The translations under genes and the position numbers were made by a program. 64,000 nt of DNA, from contig NZ_BJNT01000013.1 of NCBI RefSeq assembly GCF_006539825.1, forward strand, positions 62,001 to 126,000, written 5' to 3'. The notes beneath the pieces are model-generated. The model did not search any database. It was not told where the DNA came from and saw only the letters and a program-made list of their open reading frames with translations. Positions 34,649-44,328 of the stretch are shown here, one piece after another (positions within the stretch are counted from its first letter, which is position 1; each line of letters begins with the position of its first letter). Source of the DNA: Corynebacterium variabile. Lineage in GTDB: Bacteria > Actinomycetota > Actinomycetes > Mycobacteriales > Mycobacteriaceae.

Positions 34649-37300
34649 TCAGCGGGTCTGCCAGGGCAGCAGGTTCTCCCCCGCCCAGGAGCGCAGCTTG
34701 CCGCGTCGCGGACGCCAGTTCGCCACGACGGTGCTGCGGTTCGTGTATTCGCGGTGGGTGATGCGGGCGGAGCGCCACTCGATGAGCATGGAGGACAGCA
34801 GCATCGGCACCGTCGCGAGCAGCGGGTTGAGCAGTCCGGTGACGGACAGCAGCACGGCGATGACGTTGTAGCCCCAGGCGAGCCATAGGTTCCAGTCCAC
34901 GGTGGCGCGGACGTGGCGGACCAGGCTGACCACCTCGGGGATGCTGGAGATGTCCTCGCGCAGCAGCACGACGTCGCTCTCGGCGTTGTCGATGCGGTCC
35001 GCCGACCCCATGAGGACGCCGACGTCGGCCACCCGGAGGCAGTCGAGCACGTCCTTGTCACCGACCATGGCCACGGTCGCACCCTGGGCGTGGACGCTGC
35101 GCACGGTGGCGGCCTTGCGCCCTGGTGCGATGCCGGCGAGCACCGTGGAGATGCCGATCATGTCGGCCATCCGGCGGGCCACCGGGTAGGTGTCCCGGGC
35201 GATCATCGTGGTCTCGATGTTCATGTCCTCGAGCTGCTCCACGGCCGTCGAGGCGTCCCGCTTGACTTGGTCGGAGACATTGATGACGCCCCGGGCGATC
35301 CCCTTCCACGAGACGACCAGCGGGGTGCCGCCCCCGACGGCGGCGTTGGCGAGTGCGGGATCGGCGAGTTCGGAGAGGTCACGGGGACGCCACACCGCGG
35401 CGGTGACGTGGCGGGTGGTGGTTTCGCCGGTCCTGGCGTCCGTCACGGGCAGGTCGACAGTGGCGCTGAAGGTGCCGTGGTCGTCGATGGTGACGGCGCC
35501 GGTCTCGAGCCAGTGCGGGACGGAGTCCCCGCCGGCGCCGGCGTCGCGGGCCTCGCGGTCGGCGCGGACGATGGCACGGGAGACGGCGTGGGTGGATTCC
35601 AGGGACAGGGCACCGGCGACGCGGAGCACCAGTTCCGGGTTCTCCCCCTTCGCCGCGGTGACCCCGGTGACGGCCATGGGGCCGTGGGTCAGGGTGCCGT
35701 TGCGGTTGAAGATGATGGTGTCAACGTCGGCGAGCTGATGGATGGTGTTCGCGTTGCGCAGCAGGGTACCGCCGGCCGCGGCCCGGGCCAGACCGAGACG
35801 CAGGGCGAGGGTGGTGGACAGTGCGAGGGCCAGGGGCGCCACGGAAATGAGGACCGCCAGGGCGGCGGCGACGGCACTGGCGGTGGCGTCGGTGACGAGC
35901 AGCCAGACGGCGGCCGCGCAGCTGGCGATGACGACCGCCCAGGGCACCAGGAGGGACGCCGACCTGGTCGCGATCTGGTCGAGCTGCGCCTCGTCGCGCT
36001 CGGCGGCACTGATCCACCGTTGGACGGCGGAGAGCCTGGTCCGGGAACCGGTGCGCTCCACCCGGATCTTCAGGGTGTCGCCGAGGTTGCGGGTCCCGGC
36101 GTAGACCGGGGAGTTCACGGTGACCTCGGTGTGCCGGTCGACGCCACCGAAGGGGCCGGCGTCCACCTCGGCGCGTCCGCCGACGACCTCGCCGTCGGAG
36201 GGGACGACGCCGTCACGGGGCACGAGGATGTCGTCACCGACGCGGATCTCACCGACGGTGATCTCCGATTTCACCGGCTTGCCGCGACGGTTGTTGCGCA
36301 CCACGGTGACGGTGTCGGAGGGGGGCGTCCGCAGTGAACTCAGTGCCAGCGCGGAGCGCAGCCGGGTACGTCTGGTGAACAGGCGACCGAGCAGCAGCAG
36401 GATCGTCACACCACAGGCGACGTCGAGGAAGACCGCGCCGTTGCCGTTGTCGTGGTAGCCCGCGGTCCACCCGGGGTCGTTACGCCACCCGGCGTCGCCG
36501 ACATCGGTGATCAGCATCGCGATGAGCGAGTAGACGAAGGCGAGGACGATCGCCACCGAGGACGCCGTGTCCAGGGCGGACATGCCGCGCCTGAGTCCGG
36601 CGGCCATGGCGCGGTGGAAGGGCCAGGCGCACCAGGTGACGACCGGCACCGACAGTGCGAGGCAGAGCCACTGCCAGTTGTCGAACTGCCAGGAGGAGTT
36701 GATCTGCATCGCCACCACGGGCACACCGAGCAGCACGGCCACGATGAGCCGGGCCGGGGTGATCAGTGCACGGGCGGTGTAGAGGACCTCGGTGGTCGCA
36801 CTGGTCTGGGTCGAGCGTCGCTGAGGTGCGGTGCTGTCCCGGTGTTTCCGGTCGCGTTGCTGCGACTGCCGGTGGCGACGCATCCGGCGGCGGCGTTCAT
36901 TGATGTTGAGGCGTTCGGCGCGACGACGCAGGGACGCGGTGGTGAGCCAGGCGTCCACCCCGGCCTGTGCCATGAGGTCACGCAGGACGTCGGGCGACAG
37001 GGAGTCCGGCGCGGTGACCCAGGCCATGGAGGTGGAGTACACCACGCGGGCCTGGACCCCGGGCACGAGGTTGAGGATCTTCTCCAGATGTCCGGCCGCG
37101 ACCGCGGAATCCAGCCCGGACAGGTGCCAGGTGAAGGAGGTGACCGGGCCGCCGACGACCTCGGCGTCCTCACTGTCCCCGTGATCACCGGCATCCCCGG
37201 AACCTTCGGCGGCGTCGTTGTGCGCGGACAGTCCGGCGGCACGCGCAGCGGCGCGTGCCTCGTCGATGGCGCGGGCGACATCGGGGGTGTCGTCAGTCAC
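34649..37300 (-). CDS. Degenerate P1B-type ATPase (pseudo-enzyme) in the heme cluster
   Basis: 883-aa protein with the layout of a heavy-metal P-type ATPase: N-terminal HMA-like domain (residues 52-125), basic linker (130-165), paired spans, actuator domain, spans, P/N domains and C-terminal spans. Every catalytic signature is altered. The phosphorylation motif DKTGTLT reads NRNGTLT (Asp to Asn at 532, codon 35705-35707), the transport CPC reads APL, TGES reads GGVD, SEHPL reads STHAVS, and GDGxNDxPAL reads [10 protein letters not shown]. The HMA domain lacks CxxC. The frame is intact, so selection seems to keep it. It cannot turn over by the normal mechanism; a structural or regulatory role is inferred. 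GTG 37300 overlaps the upstream stop (GTGA). Confidence 0.85.
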   Translation of the reverse strand: MTDDTPDVARAIDEARAAARAAGLSAHNDAAEGSGDAGDHGDSEDAEVVGGPVTSFTWHLSGLDSAVAAGHLEKILNLVPGVQARVVYSTSMAWVTAPDSLSPDVLRDLMAQAGVDAWLTTASLRRRAERLNINERRRRMRRHRQSQQRDRKHRDSTAPQRRSTQTSATTEVLYTARALITPARLIVAVLLGVPVVAMQINSSWQFDNWQWLCLALSVPVVTWCAWPFHRAMAAGLRRGMSALDTASSVAIVLAFVYSLIAMLITDVGDAGWRNDPGWTAGYHDNGNGAVFLDVACGVTILLLLGRLFTRRTRLRSALALSSLRTPPSDTVTVVRNNRRGKPVKSEITVGEIRVGDDILVPRDGVVPSDGEVVGGRAEVDAGPFGGVDRHTEVTVNSPVYAGTRNLGDTLKIRVERTGSRTRLSAVQRWISAAERDEAQLDQIATRSASLLVPWAVVIASCAAAVWLLVTDATASAVAAALAVLISVAPLALALSTTLALRLGLARAAAGGTLLRNANTIHQLADVDTIIFNRNGTLTHGPMAVTGVTAAKGENPELVLRVAGALSLESTHAVSRAIVRADREARDAGAGGDSVPHWLETGAVTIDDHGTFSATVDLPVTDARTGETTTRHVTAAVWRPRDLSELADPALANAAVGGGTPLVVSWKGIARGVINVSDQVKRDASTAVEQLEDMNIETTMIARDTYPVARRMADMIGISTVLAGIAPGRKAATVRSVHAQGATVAMVGDKDVLDCLRVADVGVLMGSADRIDNAESDVVLLREDISSIPEVVSLVRHVRATVDWNLWLAWGYNVIAVLLSVTGLLNPLLATVPMLLSSMLIEWRSARITHREYTNRSTVVANWRPRRGKLRSWAGENLLPWQTR

Positions 37301-37794
37301 CGGTCCTCCCCGGTCGCTTGTCCGAAAAACGTCTTCACTGCGGGACGGTACGCCGCCAGCGCGGCGAAGGCGAGGAAAAGGGCGATGACCGGCTGGACGA
37401 GTCCACCGACCCCGAACAGCCAGCTGCCCAGGGAGATGACGAGGAGGACGCCGGTGACGATGAGCGTCCGGAACCGCGCGCGCGCATCACCGCGCAACAG
37501 ACCGGGCACGAGGACGCAGAGGGCGACCGCGCCGACGGCCTCGATCACCGCGAGCCACTTAAGTACCGAGGCGATGGTGTCGATGGTGGCCTGTCGGTCG
37601 GCGTCGGAGGAGGTCGGCGGGTCGGCTGTCCACATCAGCAGGGCGGCGACGAGCAGGCCGACGCCACAGAGCACGTAGAGGACAAAGGAGAAGCGGACCA
37701 CTCCGGGCGTCCCCTCACCGGGACGCCAGTAGCGGATCTGACGGTTCGGGTCGTTCGCGTCCGCCCCGGCACCGGGGAACAGGGAGGCAGGCAC
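37297..37794 (-). CDS. Four-span membrane protein between hemB and the ATPase-like gene
   Basis: 165-aa integral membrane protein of unknown function. It begins VPASLFPGAGADANDPNRQIRYWRPGEGTP-like with a short cytoplasmic part, then about four spans (residues 29-49, 67-85, 98-117, 122-142). GTG 37794 lies 2 bp after the stop of the preceding membrane gene, and its own stop overlaps the next start, so the three genes 38558-34649 form one operon. I name no family. Confidence 0.75.
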   Translation of the reverse strand: MPASLFPGAGADANDPNRQIRYWRPGEGTPGVVRFSFVLYVLCGVGLLVAALLMWTADPPTSSDADRQATIDTIASVLKWLAVIEAVGAVALCVLVPGLLRGDARARFRTLIVTGVLLVISLGSWLFGVGGLVQPVIALFLAFAALAAYRPAVKTFFGQATGEDR

Positions 37795-37796
37795 TG

Positions 37797-38558
37797 TCAG
37801 TCGCCCTTCTGCTTCTTCTTCTCTTTCTCCTTCTTCTCCTTCTTCGCGGCCCGCTCCTCGTCCTTCATCTTCTTCAGGTCGGCGGAGCGCCTGTCGAGGG
37901 CGGCGGTGAACTCCTCCATCTCCCGCTCGCCGGGTATGCCGAACCAGTCCCGGGTCTCCGGGCGGGTCAGCAGCCACCAGCCGGCCGGGGCGAGGACGCC
38001 GGAGATGATCGTGCCGGCACCGATGAGCACGATGAGCAGCACGGATCCGGTGTCAGGGGCGCCGGCGAAGGTCTGCATCAGAGCCATCAGCGCCAGGTAG
38101 ACGGTGCCGAGGGTGAGGAAGAAGCGGGAGCGGTACCCGCCGCGTCCGACCCGGGAGATCAGCCACACCGCCACCATGACAGAGAGCAGGGTGAGCAGGA
38201 ACTGCAGGATGGCGTAGCCGGTGACCAGGGTGTGGATGCTGGCGTCGCCAGGCAGGTCCATGTCCTTGGTCTGCTCGGTGACCTGGCGGGTCAGGGTCCG
38301 TCGGTCGGTGAGTGAGAGCACCAGCTGCAGGATGCCGGTGACCAGTTGCAGGGCGGCGACGCCGTACCAGATGAGGACGCCGTCCTTGACCTGCTGCGGG
38401 GCACCCTTCACCGAGGGCGCGAGCCCGTCGGCACGTCCCATCTTCGGCGGCGTCGGCATCGGTGCGGGTTGCGCGGGCGGCCCGGACGGCGGGGGCGTCT
38501 GCTCCGGGGAGCTGCCGGAGCGGCCGGAGCGGCGGGGGGTGCGGTGCGGTGCAGTCAT
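37797..38558 (-). CDS. Membrane protein with Pro-rich N-terminus and Lys-rich C-terminus
   Basis: 253-aa protein. Residues 1-45 are Pro/Ser-rich and probably disordered. Four spans follow (about 63-83, 112-135, 143-163, 170-192). The C-terminal 60 residues are charged (RSADLKKMKDEERAAKKEKK), suggesting a coiled, nucleic-acid- or membrane-facing tail. ATG 38558 starts 20 bp after the hemB stop. Function unknown; the position after hemB is conserved in the genus. Confidence 0.75.
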   Translation of the reverse strand: MTAPHRTPRRSGRSGSSPEQTPPPSGPPAQPAPMPTPPKMGRADGLAPSVKGAPQQVKDGVLIWYGVAALQLVTGILQLVLSLTDRRTLTRQVTEQTKDMDLPGDASIHTLVTGYAILQFLLTLLSVMVAVWLISRVGRGGYRSRFFLTLGTVYLALMALMQTFAGAPDTGSVLLIVLIGAGTIISGVLAPAGWWLLTRPETRDWFGIPGEREMEEFTAALDRRSADLKKMKDEERAAKKEKKEKEKKKQKGD

Positions 38559-38578
38559 ATCGTCCCCCAGCCTAGCGG

Positions 38579-39616
38579 TCAGGCCAGCATCTGCGCGGCC
38601 TCGGTGGCCCAGTAGGTGAGGATGATGTCCGCACCGGCACGACGGATCGAGGTCAACGAATCCATGATCGTCTTCTCACGGTCGAGCCAGCCGTTCTGCG
38701 CCGCCGCGGTGATCATCGAATACTCACCGGAGACCTGGTAGGCGGCGACGGGGACAGTCGAGTAGTCCGCGACCTGGCTGAGGATGTCGAGGTACGGCAG
38801 GGCCGGCTTGACCATGACCATGTCCGCGCCCTCGTCGATGTCGAGCTGGACCTCCATGATCGCCTCACGGGCGTTGCGCGGATCCTGCTGGTAGGTCTTC
38901 CGGTCACCCTGCAGCGTCGAACCGACAGCCTCACGGAACGGGCCGTAGAAGGCACCGGCGTACTTCGCGGAGTAGGCCAGGATAGAGACGTCCTGGAAGC
39001 CCTCGGCGTCCAGCGCGGCACGGATGACGCGGATCTGGCCGTCCATCATGCCCGAGGGACTGACGATGTGGGCGCCGGCGCGGGCCTGGCTGACAGCCAT
39101 CGCCGCGTACAGCGGGAGGGTGGCGTCATTGTCGACGACGGTATTGCCGTAGTGGTCGGTGGTCAGCACACCGCAGTGACCGTGGTCGGTGAACTCGTCG
39201 AGGCAGGTGTCCGACATGACCAGCAGATCGTCACCGAACTCACGGCGCAGGGCGGCGACACCCTTGTTGAGGATGCCGTCGGCGGCCCAGGCCTGGGTGC
39301 CGGCGAAGTCCTTGTGCTCCGGGGTGGGGACGCCGAAGACGTCGATCGAACCGACGCCCGCCTTCACCGCCTCCTCCGCCGCCTTGAGCAGGGAGGTCTC
39401 AGTATGCTGGTACACACCGGGCATCGCGGAGATCTCACGCGGGGCGTCGATCCCCTCGGCGATGAACACCGGGAGGACGAACTGCGCCGGATCAAGCTGC
39501 GTCTCAGCGACGAAGTTGCGCATCGTCGCACTGGTGCGCAGCCGGCGCGGGCGACGCGACGGGGCGGGGACACCGTAGGTGTCGGTGGGGGGGTTCGGGA
39601 GGGTGGGCTCGCTCAT
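38579..39616 (-). CDS. hemB: Delta-aminolevulinic acid dehydratase (porphobilinogen synthase)
   Basis: Condenses two 5-aminolevulinate molecules to porphobilinogen. The 345-aa protein has the metal site [15 protein letters not shown] (a mixed Cys/Asp form of the zinc-type motif), the first Lys in [15 protein letters not shown] and the Schiff-base Lys in [16 protein letters not shown] 39616 follows TACCAT by 7 nt, indicating a leaderless transcript. Confidence 0.96.
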   Translation of the reverse strand: MSEPTLPNPPTDTYGVPAPSRRPRRLRTSATMRNFVAETQLDPAQFVLPVFIAEGIDAPREISAMPGVYQHTETSLLKAAEEAVKAGVGSIDVFGVPTPEHKDFAGTQAWAADGILNKGVAALRREFGDDLLVMSDTCLDEFTDHGHCGVLTTDHYGNTVVDNDATLPLYAAMAVSQARAGAHIVSPSGMMDGQIRVIRAALDAEGFQDVSILAYSAKYAGAFYGPFREAVGSTLQGDRKTYQQDPRNAREAIMEVQLDIDEGADMVMVKPALPYLDILSQVADYSTVPVAAYQVSGEYSMITAAAQNGWLDREKTIMDSLTSIRRAGADIILTYWATEAAQMLA

Positions 39617-39653
39617 GGTGTCGATGGTACGCCCGCTCCCCCACCGGGCCCCG

Positions 39654-41567
39654 TCAGTTCGGCAGCACCGGATGCAGCCGCTTCATCGACCAGCTGCGTT
39701 GCATTCTCGCCGCCAGGGTGGAGATCAACAGTGCCACGACAAGTGTGGCGACCAGGACGATGAGTGCCGTCCACAACCGCTCGTCGTGGAAGCCGTAGAG
39801 CATCTGCCGTAGCGCGTTGACCGCGTAGGTCATCGGGTTGAACGGGTGGAGTGCCTCGATGAGTCCGTTCTGCGTCTGCACCGGATAGATGCCGCCCGAG
39901 GTCACCATCATGACCATCAGTGTGATCAGTGCCCCCACTCTGCCCGGCCCGGAGCCGAGCAACGAGACGAGGGCATGGTTCATCGCGATGAACACCAGCG
40001 ACACAAGCATCGCGACCAGGGTGAAGCCGAGGACGTTCGCCGGGCGCAGGCCCACCGCCAGGGTGCAGACCGCGACCATGACCAGTGCCTGGCACAGCGC
40101 GAGGAGGGCCACCGGCAGGTAACCGTCGAAGGCGGCGCGGAGCGATCCGACTCCGGCGGCGATGGCGCGCTGCTGCAGCGGCTTGAAGATCTGGAAGATC
40201 ACGATGCCGCCGATGAACAGGGCCAGGGAGATGAAGAACGGCGACAGACCGGTGCCGAAGGAACTGACCTCGACATCGTCCTGGGAGGCCAGGGCGACCG
40301 GGCCACCGATGGTGGTCGCCGCCTGGACGCGTTGCCCCTCATTCCAGGTGGGGATCTGCTTGATGCCGTCGGTCAGACGGTCGTGCAGCTCATTGGCCCC
40401 GTCATCCAACTGACTGGCGCCGTCCACCAGAGTCGGAAGCTGCGCCTGGGCCTGGCCGAGACCGTCATCGAGCTGCTTGGCACCGTCGTCGAGCCGGCCG
40501 ACACCGTCGATGAGCTGGGGCAGCCGGTCCACGCCGGCGCGGTACTCGGCGGAGGGATCGGAGAGCTGGTAGGCCAGCTGGGATGCCCCGTCATCCAACC
40601 GCTGCAGGTCGGAGGCGGTGGAGGACTGCGGGCCGAGCCCCTCGGTCTCCAGGGAGGACGCAGTTCCCTCCATCTGGCTGATGATCCCGGCCGTCCCGGG
40701 GAGATTCAGACTGCGCAGCTGCTCGGCGTATCCGCGCAGTTTGGACGCACTGTCCCCCTGCACCGTGGTGACCTGGCCGAGCTGACCGGTGAGCTGGCTG
40801 ACGCCGGCGCTGAGTTCACTGGCACCGTCACCGAGCCGCTGCGTCCCGTCGACGAGCTGGCTGAGCTGCTGGACCTGGGTGTTGAGCTCCCCGGTGCCTG
40901 CGGCCAGCGTCGATGAGCCGTCCTTGAGCTGGTCCATGCCGTCGGTGAGCTGCGGCAACTGGTCGACGAGCTGCCCGGTACCGTCGGCGAGCTGACCGGC
41001 ACCGTCGGCGGCCTGTGACATGCCGTCACCCGCGTCGAGGACGCCGACGAGGACCTTGTCCACCGCCTCGGCACTGATCGTCGTGCCGACCGTGTTGAGC
41101 ACCTCACGCATGACGTTCTCGCCGATGATGGTCGAGAGGTAGCCGTTGGCGTCGTTGTAATGGGTGATCAGACGGGCCTTCTCCGCGTACGTCCCGGCCG
41201 CGGAGGTCACCGCCTCGGAGAAGTTCTCCGGCAGCTCGAGGGAGAAGTAGTACTTACCGTCCTTGACGCCCTGTTCTGCCTCCTCCGAGGAGACCTCGGT
41301 CCAGTTGATCTGGTCGTTGTCCCGCAGTCCCTGGACCACCTGGTCGCCGGCCCGGGTCTCCTCGCCGTTGAGCTCGGCACCCTGGTCACTGTTGACCAGG
41401 GCGACGGGCAGCGCGTCGGTCTTGTTCAGCGGGTTCCAGAACGCCCACAGGTACAGCGCCGAGTACAGCAGCGGGATGAGGATGAGGGCGATGATCGTCA
41501 GTCGGGTCAACCTGGCCCGCTTGAACCTGCGCAGTTCATTGGCGACGTGGAATCCGGCGATAGGCAC
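39654..41567 (-). CDS. YhgE/Pip family membrane protein with DG-repeat ectodomain
   Basis: 637-aa protein with one N-terminal span (about 22-45), a long extracytoplasmic region, and about five C-terminal spans resembling an ABC-2 permease. The ectodomain (about 190-420) holds many D-G-x3-L-x2-G units ([34 protein letters not shown]), the hallmark of YhgE/Pip and related ESX or phage-receptor-like proteins. The GTG start at 41567 follows AAGGA. It is paired with the ATPase-like gene upstream (15-bp gap), suggesting an ABC-type exporter; the substrate is unknown. Confidence 0.85.
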   Translation of the reverse strand: MPIAGFHVANELRRFKRARLTRLTIIALILIPLLYSALYLWAFWNPLNKTDALPVALVNSDQGAELNGEETRAGDQVVQGLRDNDQINWTEVSSEEAEQGVKDGKYYFSLELPENFSEAVTSAAGTYAEKARLITHYNDANGYLSTIIGENVMREVLNTVGTTISAEAVDKVLVGVLDAGDGMSQAADGAGQLADGTGQLVDQLPQLTDGMDQLKDGSSTLAAGTGELNTQVQQLSQLVDGTQRLGDGASELSAGVSQLTGQLGQVTTVQGDSASKLRGYAEQLRSLNLPGTAGIISQMEGTASSLETEGLGPQSSTASDLQRLDDGASQLAYQLSDPSAEYRAGVDRLPQLIDGVGRLDDGAKQLDDGLGQAQAQLPTLVDGASQLDDGANELHDRLTDGIKQIPTWNEGQRVQAATTIGGPVALASQDDVEVSSFGTGLSPFFISLALFIGGIVIFQIFKPLQQRAIAAGVGSLRAAFDGYLPVALLALCQALVMVAVCTLAVGLRPANVLGFTLVAMLVSLVFIAMNHALVSLLGSGPGRVGALITLMVMMVTSGGIYPVQTQNGLIEALHPFNPMTYAVNALRQMLYGFHDERLWTALIVLVATLVVALLISTLAARMQRSWSMKRLHPVLPN

Positions 41568-41582
41568 TGTGCGGTCCTTCTT

Positions 41583-42338
41583 CTAGCGGGTGGCGGAGAG
41601 GTCGGACGTGGACGGAGCGGTACCCGGACCGCCGTCATGGGTGGGTCGGATGTGCGTCCCGTAGGTGTCGAGGACGACCACCTGGTGTGGCGGAGCGGAC
41701 TCCGGCAGGGGGTTGACCGAGTTGAGGACGACGGGCATCCGCTCGGCGAACCGGCCGAGGATGCCCAGCAGGATGTCCCGGTCACGGGCCTCGCGGACCT
41801 GCTCGAAGTCGTCCATGACGAGCATCCGGATCTCCCCGTGGTGGGAGGGACGCAGCGCCAGGCAGATCCGCAGCAGCAACCGGTCGAGAGTGGAGAGGTC
41901 GGAGACCCAGGCGTCCAGCGGCGGCAGATCCCGGGAACCGTAGACCTCACTGCAGAGGTCCCGGACATCGTCCTCGGTCGCCTTACGTACCGGCCTGAGC
42001 CAGGTGCGGGACCAGGACTTGTTCTCGGTGATGATGTCGCGGACCCGGACGGAGCGCGGCATCTCGTCGAGCTGCTCCACCCCGGCGAGCGCGACATGGT
42101 GCCAGATGCTCTTCCGGTCGGTGTGGCCCAGGACCTCGAGCTGACCGGCGGTCGGCTTCATGCGTCCGGACAGCACCAGCGACAGGGCGGTGCGTCCTGA
42201 TCCTCCGGACCCGCCGAGCACGGTCAGACCGACCGGGGCGAGAGTGAAGCTCAGTGGCCCGAAGACCGGCCCTTCCTCGCCCGTCACCTCGATCCCCCCG
42301 GCGATGACGGACGGACGGGTGGTGTCACTCTGGGTCAC
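41583..42338 (-). CDS. ABC ATPase-like subunit with altered Walker A and signature
   Basis: 251-aa ABC-type nucleotide-binding protein partnering the YhgE/Pip protein. The Walker A reads GGSGGSGRT, with Arg (residue 49) in place of the invariant Lys. The LSGGQ signature reads DLSTLDRLLLRICLAL. The Walker B region MLVMDDFEQ lacks the usual catalytic Glu after the Asp pair. The protein may bind but poorly hydrolyse ATP (inference). GTG 42338 has GAGGA upstream. Confidence 0.8.
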   Translation of the reverse strand: MTQSDTTRPSVIAGGIEVTGEEGPVFGPLSFTLAPVGLTVLGGSGGSGRTALSLVLSGRMKPTAGQLEVLGHTDRKSIWHHVALAGVEQLDEMPRSVRVRDIITENKSWSRTWLRPVRKATEDDVRDLCSEVYGSRDLPPLDAWVSDLSTLDRLLLRICLALRPSHHGEIRMLVMDDFEQVREARDRDILLGILGRFAERMPVVLNSVNPLPESAPPHQVVVLDTYGTHIRPTHDGGPGTAPSTSDLSATR

Positions 42339-42434
42339 TGTGTGATTCCTCGTCGGGGTGGGGCGGGTGTCTGTCGCCCCTCAATATACGGGTCAGACGC
42401 CCCCGGCCCACGCCGTCCGGCGGAATCGGGACCT

Positions 42435-44249
42435 CTACTCGGCAGGCACGGTGCGCCGGCGACGGCGACGCTTGCGCGGCGGCGGCAGCTGGTCAGCGGC
42501 CCGCAGCGCGGCGACGTGCTCGGCCAGGGCGTCCACCAGCTCGGGGACACCGGCGACCTCGGGCATGACGTCGACGCGCAGCCCGTGCTCCTCGGCGGTC
42601 TTCGCCGCCATCGGGCCGATGCAGGCGATGATCGTGCGGGTGTGCGGCTTGCCGGCGATGCCGACGAGGTTCTTCACCGTCGACGAGGAGGTGAAGCACA
42701 CCGCGTCGAAGCCGCCGGACTTGATCATGTCGCGGATGTCCTGGCTGGGCGGGGCCGCGCGCACGGTGCGGTAGGCGACGACGTCCTCCACCGACCAGCC
42801 GAGGTCGATGAGACCGTCGACGAGGGTGTCGGTGGCGATGTCGGCGCGCGGCAGCAGCACACGGTCCACCGGATCCAGATCCTCGTCGTAGGGCGGGAAG
42901 ACCTCGACCAGACCGGCGGCGTTGCGGGCCTTCGCCTTCGGCAGCAGTTCCGGGGTGATGCCGAGGTCGCGGACGGCCTGGGCGGTCTTCTCACCGACGG
43001 CGGCGACGGAGACACCGGCCAGGGCGCGGGCGTCGAGGCCGAACTCGCGGAGCTTCTCCCACACCGCGTTGACGGCGTTGACCGAGGTGAAGACGATCCA
43101 CTGGTAGCGGCCGTCGACCAGGCCCTTGACAGCCCGTTCCATCTGGGCGGGACTGCGCGGCGGCTCCATGGAGATCGTCGGCACCTCGATCGGGATGGCA
43201 CCGTGGGACGCCAGCCGGGTGCTCATCGGACCGGCCTGGGCCTTCGCCCGGGGAACGAGCACGTTCCAGCCGTAGAGCGCGCGGCTCTCCCACCAGGAGT
43301 ACTTCGACCGGCCGGACGCCGCGGCGCCGAGGGTGACGACCAGGTGCTCCGGCAGCTCACCCTCCTTGGCCAGCGGACCGGAGGCGGCGACAACCGACTT
43401 CAGGGTGTCGAGGGTGACATCCCAGGAGCGCTGCTTGCGGGTCGTCGCGTGGACGGTGACGGTCGCCGGGGTCGATCCGGGGACGCCGTGTCCCTTGAGC
43501 TCCCGGGCGACCGGGGCGAGGTCGGTGGGGGCGACCGTGAGGATCAGCGGCTTCGGGGCGGCGGCGACGGCGGACCAGTCGACACCGGGCAGTCCGCCAC
43601 GCAGGTCGACGGCGGTGTAGCCGTCACCGGTGGGGATGCCGTTGTAGGCGGGCAGCGCCGACGCGCCGGTCATCCCCGGGATGACCTCGAACTCGGCGCC
43701 GAGGGCGGCGACCTCACGCAGCTCACGCAGCACAGCCGGGTCATCGACCGGGTTACCTGCCACGAGACGTACCACGTTGACGCCGCTGTGGATTATCTCG
43801 ACCATGTCGGCGGCGAGGCTCTGGGCGGTGAGGTCCGGGACCGTCAGGTCGGGACCGGTGGCACCGGCGCGACCGCACGGCGAGTCCGGCAGGTCGACGG
43901 AGGTGCGGGTTGCCGCGGCGTTGACCGAATCCCCGCCGGGGACCGCGAGGACGATCTCGGCGGCGGTGACGTGGGTGGGTCGGGCGGGACGCCGACGGCT
44001 GCCGGCTTCCTTGGCCGCCTCGTTCTCGGCCTGCCACTCCTGTTCCGCCGCGTCGAGCTTGGCGGCGGAGACCGGCTCGGCGTCCGCGATGAGTGAGCGG
44101 ACGTTCTCGGGCACGGCAGGGTCGACCCAGGCATGGACCGTGTGCTCGAGAATGTCGCGGGCACGGACGGTCAGCAGTTCGGGGTTGCCTGGTCCCGCAC
44201 CGACGAAAAGTACACGTCCGTATCCGAGGGCATTACCGGCAGAGGTCAT
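42435..44249 (-). CDS. hemD: Fused uroporphyrinogen-III methyltransferase-like/uroporphyrinogen-III synthase
   Basis: 604-aa two-domain protein of the actinobacterial HemD/CysG type. Residues 10-290 form a SAM uroporphyrinogen methyltransferase fold (VLFVGAGPGNPELLTVRARDIL, VIPGMTGASALPAYNGIP). Residues 330-580 form the uroporphyrinogen-III synthase domain (NVLVPRAKAQAGPMSTRL, IVFTSVNAVNAVWEKL, FTSSSTVKNLVGIAG). In the methyltransferase half the usual GGDPFVFGRG loop reads AGNPVDDPAV, and an insertion sits near residues 70-140, so that half may be impaired. The C-terminus is a run of basic residues. It follows hemC. Confidence 0.88.
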   Translation of the reverse strand: MTSAGNALGYGRVLFVGAGPGNPELLTVRARDILEHTVHAWVDPAVPENVRSLIADAEPVSAAKLDAAEQEWQAENEAAKEAGSRRRPARPTHVTAAEIVLAVPGGDSVNAAATRTSVDLPDSPCGRAGATGPDLTVPDLTAQSLAADMVEIIHSGVNVVRLVAGNPVDDPAVLRELREVAALGAEFEVIPGMTGASALPAYNGIPTGDGYTAVDLRGGLPGVDWSAVAAAPKPLILTVAPTDLAPVARELKGHGVPGSTPATVTVHATTRKQRSWDVTLDTLKSVVAASGPLAKEGELPEHLVVTLGAAASGRSKYSWWESRALYGWNVLVPRAKAQAGPMSTRLASHGAIPIEVPTISMEPPRSPAQMERAVKGLVDGRYQWIVFTSVNAVNAVWEKLREFGLDARALAGVSVAAVGEKTAQAVRDLGITPELLPKAKARNAAGLVEVFPPYDEDLDPVDRVLLPRADIATDTLVDGLIDLGWSVEDVVAYRTVRAAPPSQDIRDMIKSGGFDAVCFTSSSTVKNLVGIAGKPHTRTIIACIGPMAAKTAEEHGLRVDVMPEVAGVPELVDALAEHVAALRAADQLPPPRKRRRRRRTVPAE

Positions 44250-44328
44250 CGGGGTCTTTCTCGTTGAAGCGTCCTCGACGGTCGGCGTGCCGGTCGTGGA
44301 GGAAGGAAAAGTTGTGTGGAGCTGGGGT

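Noticed and set aside
33304..35082. HemL as a 592-codon frame
   Set aside because: The upstream 154 codons are a shadow of the P-type ATPase-like gene; MSEHTESN at 34620 matches the family start.
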